Of a stretch of DNA of 11,947 nt, positions 1 through 6,614 are shown piece after piece. The stretch lies in assembly GCA_036723735.1 (NCBI GenBank), contig DAIMGT010000090.1, positions 1 through 11,947 of the forward strand. Reading direction: 5' to 3'. Position numbers and translations under genes: made by a program. The notes beneath the pieces are model-generated. The model saw only the letters and a program-made list of their open reading frames with translations, ran no database searches and was not told the origin of the DNA. Every line of letters begins with the position of its first letter. Position 1 is the first letter of the stretch. Origin of the DNA: UBA4656 sp002405525 (GTDB taxonomy: Bacteria; Pseudomonadota; Gammaproteobacteria; Xanthomonadales; Ahniellaceae).

Positions 1-298
1 CTGGCGCAACTTCGGGGCGTAAAGTCGCCCACACGGATTCACGAAGACCCCCCTTCTTCACCGTCTTGCCGCTTATCTGACACCTCTCCGGTTGGGGGTA
101 TGGATCCACCAGCCCGGTGTCCGTCAAGCGGCTGAAAGATCAGGGTGCATTTCCGAACGGCGTGCACCAGCGCGGAACGTGCCACTGAGTCCGTGGGTTC
201 GCGGCGCCTGTCCTGCCGGGGCGCGATCCCGGGCACCGGGAGTCCCGCCGGATCGCGGGCCTTTGCATCGGGCCCCGACCTGAACGCGCCGAGCGGCC
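1..298. other. Left-edge region without a confident gene
   Basis: Nothing here is supported as a complete gene. On the minus strand a GTG at 61-59 opens a frame that runs off the left edge (it reads VKKGGLRESVWATLRPEVAP). It has no clear Shine-Dalgarno and no family I recognise, so it may be chance. On the plus strand a frame ending WRNFGA* at 2-22 could equally be the tail of a gene lying to the left. Positions 6-12 and 22-28 pair as a 7-bp stem, with one G-U if transcribed from the minus strand, around a 9-nt loop. The region also carries a longer-looped inverted repeat, listed separately. It lies downstream of mltF, so part of it is probably that gene's 3' untranslated region. Confidence 0.4.
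222..257. terminator. 8-bp inverted repeat downstream of mltF, possible weak terminator
   Basis: CGCGATCC at 222-229 is exactly repeated in inverse as GGATCGCG at 250-257, with a 20-nt GC-rich loop that can pair further. It lies 42 bp beyond the mltF stop codon. There is no T tract on the mltF side; on the plus strand the repeat is followed by GGCCTTTG. It could help end mltF transcription or be an incidental GC-rich palindrome. Terminator identity is inference. Confidence 0.25.
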
Positions 299-1759
299 TC
301 AGGAGCCGGCGCTGCTCGCCCGCGTCGCCTCGCGCGCCCGTCGCCGTTCGGCGCGCTGCTCCTCGATGCGCTGGTAGGCGATGTAGTACTTGAAGATGTT
401 GGCGACGTACTGCACGGTCTCGCGGCCGATCTTCTCCGCCGCAACGTGCTCCACGTGGTGGAACCAGACGTTGGGGTCGAGGCCGCGCTGTTCCGCGGTC
501 CGCCGCAGTCCGCGCAGGCGGCCCGGGCCGGCGTTGTAGGCGGCGAAGGCGAATAGCATGCGGTCGAGTTCGCCGACCTTCGGGTCGTCGAAGTAGTTGT
601 CCACCAGCCAGCGCATGTACTTCACTCCGGCGTGGATGTTCGATTCCGCGACCGTGATGTCGAGCGCCATATCCTTGCCCGTGGCCGGCATCAATTGCAT
701 CACGCCGATGGCCCCTACCTGGCTTCGTGCAGCCTGGTCCAGCGCCGACTCCTGGTAGCCCTGAGCCGCCATCAGTAGCCAGTCGATCGAGTACTGCTCT
801 CCGTACTTGCGGAAGTATCTGACGAGACCGCGGAACTTCCGCATTTCCTCGTCCGCTGCCGCGCTGCGCGCGAATCGCGTGCTGGCGAGGTAGCGCTTGA
901 CCAGGGTGTTGCCGAGCGCGCTGCCGACTGCGTTCCCGGCGATGAAGGCATCGAGTTCCGCCTTGAGCATGGGCGAGTTCTTGCGGATTGCGAAGGCGAC
1001 CTCGATGTCGGACCGCAGCACCAGGTCGCGGCGGACGGTGAGGGACGTGAAAACCTTCGACCACAGGTCGGCGAGGTACTCGTCAGCGACCACGATGTCG
1101 TAGAGGCCCGCGTTCGCCATCTCCAGCATGTCCTCGGTCTCGAACACGCCGGGTGCATCGCGCAGCACCATGGGCGCCAAGCCGCGGCTGATCAACGACT
1201 GGTTGAGTCCGTCGAGGTGCTCGCGGTACGCCGACGCGGGCCGCACGTGGACCTCGCGGCCGGCGAGCCCATCGATCCCGTCGATGGGCGGCGCGTCGGG
1301 ACTGGTGATGAACACCTCGTGGACGCCGCCCGCCAACGGTCGCGTGAAGTCGACCCGGGCGTGGCGTCGGGGGGTGATCGTGAGGTTGGCGGCAGCGACG
1401 TCGCCGCGGCCATCCTCCAGCCAGGCCAGGAGCTGGTCGCGCGCGACCGGGATGAAGATCAGTTGCAGGCGCAAGTGCCTGTTTTTCGCGTGCTTGCGGT
1501 TCAGGTGCTCCTCGAAAGCGCGCATGAACTCGTAGCTCAGGCCTCGGTGGGTACCGGTCTCGTCGACGAAGAACAGCGTGCGCGAATACGGGACCAGCAC
1601 CCGCAGCTGCCGACGCTTGGCGATCTCGTCGAAGTCGCCGAACCGTGGCGATGTGTCGTAGCGGATGGTGGCCGGGGGCGGGACCGCGAAGGCCGCAGGC
1701 TGCGCGGCCGCCAGCAGGGCGAGCGGCGCGATGGCGAGGCGGCGGGCAACGGAGCGCAT
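299..1759 (-). CDS. mltF: Membrane-bound lytic murein transglycosylase F (SBP_bac_3 + SLT domains)
   Basis: A 486-residue exported enzyme expected to cleave peptidoglycan glycan strands in the periplasm, leaving 1,6-anhydro-muropeptides. Residues 1-25 form a signal peptide with a likely cut after AFA; there is no lipobox. Residues about 45-290 resemble a family 3 extracellular solute-binding domain, which in MltF is a regulatory module. Residues about 315-440 are the SLT goose-lysozyme-like domain. The catalytic glutamate is E337 in GYQESALD, followed by VGAIGVMQLMP (348-358) and AYNAGPGR (407-414), the usual SLT motifs. Length and domain order match E. coli MltF (about 518 residues). The ATG at 1759 is supported by AAGGA at 1772-1768 (minus strand), 8 nt upstream. 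The gene diverges from prpF and stands alone. The C-terminal tail is Arg/Ala-rich and probably disordered. Confidence 0.92.
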   Translation of the reverse strand: MRSVARRLAIAPLALLAAAQPAAFAVPPPATIRYDTSPRFGDFDEIAKRRQLRVLVPYSRTLFFVDETGTHRGLSYEFMRAFEEHLNRKHAKNRHLRLQLIFIPVARDQLLAWLEDGRGDVAAANLTITPRRHARVDFTRPLAGGVHEVFITSPDAPPIDGIDGLAGREVHVRPASAYREHLDGLNQSLISRGLAPMVLRDAPGVFETEDMLEMANAGLYDIVVADEYLADLWSKVFTSLTVRRDLVLRSDIEVAFAIRKNSPMLKAELDAFIAGNAVGSALGNTLVKRYLASTRFARSAAADEEMRKFRGLVRYFRKYGEQYSIDWLLMAAQGYQESALDQAARSQVGAIGVMQLMPATGKDMALDITVAESNIHAGVKYMRWLVDNYFDDPKVGELDRMLFAFAAYNAGPGRLRGLRRTAEQRGLDPNVWFHHVEHVAAEKIGRETVQYVANIFKYYIAYQRIEEQRAERRRAREATRASSAGS

Positions 1760-1902
1760 TCCGGAGTTCCTTGGCGGAGGTTGGTGTCACCGCAGAGGTT
1801 ACCGCGCCGGGGCCAGCGATGGTCCGGCGCCTGCACTTTTGCGCCGAAGGGTCGCCCGACTTGCCGGCCGTCGCCCTTGTGCGTCGAGCGGTACCGGCTT
1901 GC

Positions 1903-1920
1903 GGCCACCTTGCGGTGGCC
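1903..1920. promoter_or_regulatory. Perfect 7-bp palindrome overlapping a putative -35 box, operator or leader hairpin
   Basis: GGCCACC (1903-1909), TTGC loop, GGTGGCC (1914-1920) is a perfect inverted repeat in the mltF-prpF divergent region. Its loop and right arm overlap TTGCGG at 1910-1915, the best -35 candidate for prpF. That position would suit a repressor operator. If transcribed it would instead make a very stable hairpin. No regulator gene lies in the window to match it, so function is inferred from position only. Confidence 0.35.
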
Positions 1921-1938
1921 CTGCCGGCGACCTAACCT
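1910..1938 (+). promoter_or_regulatory. Putative sigma-70-like promoter of prpF
   Basis: TTGCGG at 1910-1915 and TAACCT at 1933-1938 are separated by exactly 17 bp, the preferred spacing. Each box matches the consensus at only 3 of 6 positions. The predicted transcription start is near 1945, giving a leader of about 36 nt that holds a hairpin next to the start codon. The call rests on spacing and position and is weak. Confidence 0.3.
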
Positions 1939-1960
1939 GCGCGCCGTGCCCTCTCCGGGC

Positions 1961-1978
1961 AGCGCGCGAAGGCGCGCT
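1961..1978 (+). promoter_or_regulatory. Leader hairpin with the prpF Shine-Dalgarno in its loop
   Basis: AGCGCGC (1961-1967) and GCGCGCT (1972-1978) form a perfect 7-bp stem around the loop GAAG (1968-1971). The only purine-rich ribosome-binding sequence for the ATG at 1981 is GAAGG (1968-1972), 8 nt upstream. That is the loop plus the first base of the right arm. The stem ends 2 nt before the start codon, so folding would be expected to limit ribosome access and might be regulated. The sequence is seen; the regulatory role is inferred. Confidence 0.4.
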
Positions 1979-1980
1979 GG

Positions 1981-3189
1981 ATGAGCATGGAACCCATGAC
2001 CTTCGCGCCCCAGCTCCGCATTGCCGCCACCTACATGCGCGGCGGCACTTCGAAGGGCGTGTTCTTCCGGATCGCGGACCTGCCCGAGGCCGCGCGCGTT
2101 CCCGGACCGGCGCGCGACGCGCTGCTGCTGCGCGTGATCGGCTCGCCCGATCCCTACAGCAAGCACACCGACGGCATGGGCGGGGCGACGTCGAGCACCA
2201 GCAAGTGCGTGATCATCGGCCCGGCGACGCAGCTGGGCCACGATGTCGATTACCTCTATGGCCAGGTCAGTATCGACAGCGCCTTCGTCGACTGGAGCGG
2301 CAACTGCGGCAACCTCAGCAGCGCCGTGGGCCCGTTCGCGATCGCCAACGGTTTCATCCCCGCGGACCGCATCCCGCGCGACGGCACCTGCACGGTGCGC
2401 ATCTGGCAGGCCAACATCGGCAAGACCATCGTGGCCCACGTGCCGATCGCCGGTGGCGCGGTGCAGGAGGACGGCGACTTCGAGCTCGACGGCGTGACCT
2501 TCCCGAGCGCCGAGATCCCGCTGGAATTCCTCGACCCGGTGGACGAGGGCGACGAGGGCGGGGCGATGTTCCCCACCGGCAACGTGGTCGACGCGCTCGA
2601 CGTGCCCGGCGTCGGCACCCTGCAGGCGACGATGATCACCGCCGGCATCCCGACCGTGTTCGTGCGCGCGGCCGACGTCGGCCTGAAGGGCACCGAACTT
2701 CAGCCCGACATCAACGAGGACAAGGCGCGGCTGGCGATGTTCGAGGCGATCCGCACGGCGGGCGCGCTGCGCATGGGCCTGATCCGGTCGCCCGAGGCGG
2801 CCGCCAAGCGCCAGCACACGCCGAAGGTCGCCTTCGTCGCGCCGCCCGCCGACTACGCTGCGTCCAGCGGCAAGGCCGTGCGCGGCGCCGACATCGACCT
2901 GCTCGCGCGCGCGCTGTCGATGGGCAAGCTGCACCACGCGATGATGGGCACCGCCTCGGTGGCGATCGCCACCGCCGCCGCCATCCCCGGCACCCTGGTC
3001 AACGAAGCCGCCGGTGGCGGCGCCCGCGACGCGGTGCGCTTCGGGCACCCGAGCGGCGCCATGCGGGTGGGCGCGGCGGCCGAGCAGGTCGACGGTGCGT
3101 GGGTGGTTCGGCGCGCGCTGATGAGCCGCAGTGCGCGGGTTTTGATGGAAGGCTGGGTGCGCGTGCCGGCAGGCACCTTGCGCGGGTGA
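1981..3189 (+). CDS. prpF: PrpF-family isomerase (2-methylaconitate cis-trans isomerase-like)
   Basis: A 402-residue cytoplasmic protein of the PrpF family, which has a diaminopimelate-epimerase-like fold. PrpF converts 2-methyl-trans-aconitate, made by AcnD, to the cis form in propionate breakdown; relatives act as 4-oxalomesaconate tautomerases. Family motifs are YMRGGTSKGVFF (18-29), DGMGGATSSTSKCVI (64-78) and SGNCGN (106-111). K75 and C109 match the catalytic Lys73 and Cys107 of the Shewanella enzyme with a constant offset of two. Length is typical. ATG 1981 is chosen because GAAGG lies 8 nt upstream; ATGs at 1987 and 1996 are alternatives. No prpB, prpC or acnD is adjacent, so the true substrate is uncertain. 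It is followed after 52 bp by the alkylsulfatase on the same strand, probably co-transcribed. Confidence 0.85.
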   Translation: MSMEPMTFAPQLRIAATYMRGGTSKGVFFRIADLPEAARVPGPARDALLLRVIGSPDPYSKHTDGMGGATSSTSKCVIIGPATQLGHDVDYLYGQVSIDSAFVDWSGNCGNLSSAVGPFAIANGFIPADRIPRDGTCTVRIWQANIGKTIVAHVPIAGGAVQEDGDFELDGVTFPSAEIPLEFLDPVDEGDEGGAMFPTGNVVDALDVPGVGTLQATMITAGIPTVFVRAADVGLKGTELQPDINEDKARLAMFEAIRTAGALRMGLIRSPEAAAKRQHTPKVAFVAPPADYAASSGKAVRGADIDLLARALSMGKLHHAMMGTASVAIATAAAIPGTLVNEAAGGGARDAVRFGHPSGAMRVGAAAEQVDGAWVVRRALMSRSARVLMEGWVRVPAGTLRG

Positions 3190-3210
3190 GTCCGGGAACA
3201 CGAGTGCGCA

Positions 3211-3225
3211 TCGCGGTGACCGCGA
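3211..3225 (+). promoter_or_regulatory. Intercistronic hairpin between prpF and the alkylsulfatase gene
   Basis: TCGCGG (3211-3216), TGA loop, CCGCGA (3220-3225) is a perfect 6-bp stem. It ends 5 nt before the GGGAGG ribosome-binding site at 3231-3236. There is no T tract, so it is not a convincing terminator. It could stabilise a processed transcript end or tune translation of the second gene. Function is inferred. Confidence 0.25.
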
Positions 3226-3241
3226 CGTGTGGGAGGGCGTG

Positions 3242-5248
3242 ATGTCGATCGGCAAGCCATGGCTGCAATCCGCCCGCCGGCAAGCCCGCGTGCTCGGGCC
3301 GACCGGTGCCCTCTCGGTCGCGCTGCTGGCGGGCTGCGGCCCGGCGGCGGTCGCCCCACCGGCGACCGACGGGCGCGTCGCGCCCGCGGTGCGCGAGGCC
3401 CATGCGCGGGTGGTCGCGGAGGCCGACCTGTCCGATCCGGCGACCTTCGCGGACGCCGCGCGCGGCCTGGTGGCGCGGCCGCGAGGGCAGGTGCGCGACG
3501 CCGAGGGCGCGCTGGTCTGGGACTTCGATGCCTTCGCTTTCGTGCGGGGCCCGGCGCCGGCCACCGTCGACCCCAGCCTCTGGCGCCAGGCGCTCCTCAA
3601 CAACCACGCCGGGCTGTTCAAGGTCGTCGACCGCATCTGGCAGTTGCGCGGCTTCGACCTCGCCAACATCACCCTGGTCGAAGGCGACACCGGCTGGATC
3701 GTGGTCGACACCGCAACCACGCGAGAGGCCGCGGCGGCGGCCATGGCCTTCGCGCGCCGCCACCTCGGCGAGCGCCCGGTCAGCGCGGTGGTCTTCACAC
3801 ACAGCCACGTGGACCACTTCGGCGGCGCGCTGGGCGTGATCGGCGCCGAAGAGGCGCGCGCCCGCGGTGTGCCGATCGTCGCCCCGGCCGGCTTCATGGA
3901 CGAGGCGACCAGCGAAAACCTGATGATGGGCGGCGCGATGCCGCGCCGCGCGATGTACATGTACGGCGACCGGCTGCCGCGCGATGCGGGTGGCGTGGTC
4001 GACAACGGCCTGGGCAAGGCGGTGGCGCAGGGACGCATCGGCCTGCTCGCGCCGACCGTCACCATCGCGGCGAGCGGTGGCGAGCAGCTGATCGACGGCG
4101 TGCGCTTCGTGTTCCACGACGTGGGCGGCAGCGAGGCGCCGTCCGAATTCGTGTTCTCGCTGCCCGATCTGCGCGCGTTCTGTGGCGCGGAACTCGCCTC
4201 CCACACGCTGCACAACCTCTACACGCTGCGCGGCGCCAAGGTGCGCGATGCGCTCAAATGGGCCGGCTACCTCGACCGCGCCATCGGCTGGTCGGAGGGC
4301 GCGCAGGTGATGTTCAACCAGCACCACTGGCCGGTCTGGGGCGGCGACCGCATCCGCACGTCGCTGGCGCTGCAGCGCGACGCCTATCGCTTCATCCACG
4401 ACCAGACGGTGCGGCGGATGAACGCCGGCGAGACGGCGGCCGAGATCGCCGAGACCCTGCGCCTGCCGAAGGTGCTGCGCGACCATCTCACGGTGCGCGG
4501 CTACTACGGCACGGTGCGACACAACGTGTTCGCGGTCTTTCAGTTCTACCTCGGCTGGTACGACGCCCACCCGTCCAACCTCAGCCCCTTGCCTCCGGCG
4601 CAGGCCGGTCGCGGCTACGTCGAACTCGCCGGCGGACGCGACGCACTGCTGGCCGCGGCGCGCCGCGCACATGACCGGGGCGACTTCCGCTGGGCAGCCG
4701 AGCTGCTCAGGCACGCGGTGCACGCCGACGCGGACGATGCCGAGGCGCGCGAGGCACTGGCGCGGGCCTTCGAGCAGCTCGGCTACCTCGCCGAATCGTC
4801 GGCCTGGCGCAATGCCTATCTCAGCGGCGCATTCGAGGCACGGCACGGCCCGCCCGAGCGCGGCGTCACGCTGGCGCGAATGCAGGACATGCTGGCCCAC
4901 GTGCCGGTCGAGCGGTTTCTGGACCGGATGGCGGCCTCGATCGACGGCGTCGACGCCGAGGGCCTGTCGATCACGGTCAACCTCAGCTTTCCCGACCGCG
5001 GCGAGAACCACGTTCTGCGGCTCGAGAACGCGGTCCTGCGGCATGCCGAGGGCCCGCCCGCTGCGGAGGCGACCGCCACCCTCACCCTCGGCACGCCGCT
5101 GTTCGTCCGCCTGATGACCGGTCAGGCGGGCGCCGCGGCCCTGATGACCTCCGACGAGGCCGACATCGAGGGCAGCCTGGTCGATCTCGCGCGGCTGTTC
5201 TCGCTGGTCGACAAGGCGCCGGGCACGTTCCCGATCGTGACCCGCTGA
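3242..5248 (+). CDS. Class III (zinc MBL-fold) alkylsulfatase, predicted lipoprotein
   Basis: A 668-residue SdsA1/YjcS-family alkylsulfatase, which hydrolyses primary alkyl sulfates such as dodecyl sulfate to alcohol and sulfate using two zinc ions. The metal-binding motif THSHVDHFGG gives H187, H189, D191 and H192. E298, E317 (in CGAELASHTLHNLYTLRG) and H362 (FNQHHWPVWGG) complete the site. All seven sit 18 residues after the SdsA1 positions I recall (169, 171, 173, 174, 280, 299, 344). The MBL domain spans about 75-365, the dimerisation domain about 370-510 and an SCP2-like C-terminal domain about 530-665. Residues 1-31 form a signal peptide ending in lipobox L29-A30-G31-C32, with Gly at +2, so a lipid-anchored, probably outer-membrane protein is predicted. 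ATG 3242 is chosen for GGGAGG 5 nt upstream; a GTG at 3227 is in frame but precedes that site. It lies 52 bp after prpF. Confidence 0.93.
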   Translation: MSIGKPWLQSARRQARVLGPTGALSVALLAGCGPAAVAPPATDGRVAPAVREAHARVVAEADLSDPATFADAARGLVARPRGQVRDAEGALVWDFDAFAFVRGPAPATVDPSLWRQALLNNHAGLFKVVDRIWQLRGFDLANITLVEGDTGWIVVDTATTREAAAAAMAFARRHLGERPVSAVVFTHSHVDHFGGALGVIGAEEARARGVPIVAPAGFMDEATSENLMMGGAMPRRAMYMYGDRLPRDAGGVVDNGLGKAVAQGRIGLLAPTVTIAASGGEQLIDGVRFVFHDVGGSEAPSEFVFSLPDLRAFCGAELASHTLHNLYTLRGAKVRDALKWAGYLDRAIGWSEGAQVMFNQHHWPVWGGDRIRTSLALQRDAYRFIHDQTVRRMNAGETAAEIAETLRLPKVLRDHLTVRGYYGTVRHNVFAVFQFYLGWYDAHPSNLSPLPPAQAGRGYVELAGGRDALLAAARRAHDRGDFRWAAELLRHAVHADADDAEAREALARAFEQLGYLAESSAWRNAYLSGAFEARHGPPERGVTLARMQDMLAHVPVERFLDRMAASIDGVDAEGLSITVNLSFPDRGENHVLRLENAVLRHAEGPPAAEATATLTLGTPLFVRLMTGQAGAAALMTSDEADIEGSLVDLARLFSLVDKAPGTFPIVTR

Positions 5249-5430
5249 ACAGGATGCTGCGGACACGCCGCCCGGCGTCGGCGGAAGGTCCCGTGCAGGC
5301 CGAGTCCTGGCTGCCTCGATTCCCGCCCGGACCGGGATCGGGATGCGATATCGCGGATCCGGCAACAGCGTGGCTCAACCGCAAACGGGCCATTCGGCGC
5401 TCGCCCGGGCGCCCGACTCCGCGCAGCCGA
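5249..5430. other. Convergent intergenic region after the alkylsulfatase
   Basis: This 182-bp gap separates two convergent genes, so terminators for both strands are expected. I see a 5-bp hairpin at 5265-5278 (ACGCC, loop GCCC, GGCGT) and a perfect 10-bp palindrome GCGATATCGC at 5345-5354. Neither is followed by a T tract. No supported gene lies here. Termination may depend on Rho. Confidence 0.3.
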
Positions 5431-6414
5431 TCAGGGCTCGAAGCCGTGAGCGAAGCCGTCCTCGAATGGATCAACGATCACGACGCGGCCGGCGGGAAAG
5501 GCGAGGTAGAACCACCAGCCAACGACACCGTCGAGCACGTCCTTGTCGCTGAACAACGGGCAGGCGCCGGTGCCGCCCGGCAGCAGGGCCGACAGCGGGC
5601 GGCCGCCGATCAGCGGCAGGGTCGGCGGCAGGATCGTGGCGTCGGCGTCGGCCTCGGAGAGGAAACCGCGCAGCAGTCCGCTGGAGAGCGAGTCGCCCGG
5701 GTTGCCGACGAAGGTCGCCGCCAGCGAGACGTTGCGCAACGTGACCGGCACCCCGCCGAGGTTGAGCGTGAGCGTGCCGGTCGGCGACGTGAAGCATGGC
5801 GCCGACGGGGTGACGATCGCGGGCGTGTAGGGTCGCGTCGTGCCCGGGAGGACCGCCATGCAGGCGGCGGAGGCGGCCAGCGTCGCATCACCCGCCAGCG
5901 CCGACGCCTGGACGGGCGTGCACTGCGTCGACGCGACGGGTGCGCTGCAGCGGGCCAGTCCGAAGTCGATCAGATTGGTTGACTGGCCGCGGTCCAGCGG
6001 CAGGAACTCGACGAGGTACGAGAGATCGAGCGCGCCATCGCCGTCGGTGTCGGTCTGGATCCGGGTCTGCAGTTCGCCGTTCACCGAAAAACCCGCCAGC
6101 GGCGTGTCGGTGATGTCGCGGCAGCCGAAGAAATCGGTGAACAGGTGCGGATCGCGGAGGTCGAGGTCGCTGAAGCGGAAGGCCGCGGCCGCCTGGGCGT
6201 GCGCTGCTGCGGACGGGAGAGCCGACGCGGCAAGCGACAACGCGACGGCCGCGGCGCGCGCGGCTGCACCCGTCGCAGCGGGATGCGCGAAAGCCGATCG
6301 CGCGGCCGGTCCGCCGTGCGCGCCCGCCTGCGTCGCGCCGCCGGGCCGCGCATGGCGTGACGGAGCCCGCAGGCATTTCGCGTACCAAGTCGGACGTCCC
6401 CGGTCGGCGTTCAT
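5431..6414 (-). CDS. Exported protein of unknown function with a calcium-loop-like motif and GFEP tail
   Basis: About 327 residues; I do not recognise the family. The N-terminus has a long Arg/Ala-rich leader, then a hydrophobic stretch (about 54-70) and a likely signal peptidase site after AHA at 73, so export is predicted. D122-T-D-G-D-G-A-L-D130 fits the D-x-D-x-D-G-x-x-D calcium-binding loop of EF-hand or thrombospondin-3-like repeats. The mature part has six cysteines, which may form disulfides outside the cytoplasm. The C-terminus reads DPFEDGFAHGFEP, with two G-F units, and resembles short conserved tails on secreted proteins of Xanthomonadales. The ATG at 6414 is the best start seen, with only a weak AGGG upstream; the open frame extends to 6588. 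It lies 200 bp downstream of another exported-protein gene on the same strand. Confidence 0.7.
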   Translation of the reverse strand: MNADRGRPTWYAKCLRAPSRHARPGGATQAGAHGGPAARSAFAHPAATGAAARAAAVALSLAASALPSAAAHAQAAAAFRFSDLDLRDPHLFTDFFGCRDITDTPLAGFSVNGELQTRIQTDTDGDGALDLSYLVEFLPLDRGQSTNLIDFGLARCSAPVASTQCTPVQASALAGDATLAASAACMAVLPGTTRPYTPAIVTPSAPCFTSPTGTLTLNLGGVPVTLRNVSLAATFVGNPGDSLSSGLLRGFLSEADADATILPPTLPLIGGRPLSALLPGGTGACPLFSDKDVLDGVVGWWFYLAFPAGRVVIVDPFEDGFAHGFEP

Positions 6415-6434
6415 TGAGGCCCTGCGTCGGTGGG

Positions 6435-6453
6435 CGCGGCGTCTGGCGCCGCG
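6435..6453. promoter_or_regulatory. 7-bp hairpin in the leader of the 5431-6414 gene
   Basis: CGCGGCG (6435-6441) and CGCCGCG (6447-6453) pair perfectly around a 5-nt loop. The element sits 20 nt upstream of the ATG at 6414 on the minus strand, in the 200-bp gap between two exported-protein genes. No T tract follows. It could be a leader structure, a weak terminator of the upstream gene, or a chance product of high GC. The rest of 6415-6614 shows nothing I can name. Confidence 0.22.
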
Positions 6454-6614
6454 AGAGCCGGATGGTCGGGCACGGCGTGCACAAGGGCAAGCCCGTCGCG
6501 CCTGCCGTGGTGCTCGGCGGCTCGGGGCCGGGCCGCGCCGCGGGCCTTGAAGCCGCGCTTGATCGGAGCGCCGCCCGCGCACGGGCAAGGTCGCGACTGC
6601 GCGCGATTGCGGTC

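Noticed and set aside
60..95. tRNA-Ser-like GGAGAGGTGTC on the minus strand
   Set aside because: The following bases do not make D, anticodon and T arms, and no matching acceptor 3' end or GGTTCGAATCC-type T loop is present.
144..168. Inverted repeat GGTGCA/TGCACC with 13-nt loop
   Set aside because: Only 6 bp of stem with a long loop and no T tract; expected by chance at this base composition.
1537..4215. 892-residue minus-strand open frame opposite prpF and the alkylsulfatase
   Set aside because: It is Arg/Ala/His-rich low-complexity translation opposite two genes with clear catalytic motifs, as expected for antisense frames in very GC-rich DNA. It also overlaps the start of mltF in another frame.
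2999..5365. 788-residue minus-strand open frame opposite the alkylsulfatase
   Set aside because: No domain or motif is recognisable, and composition is that of an antisense shadow. The opposite strand encodes an intact SdsA1-type enzyme with all metal ligands.
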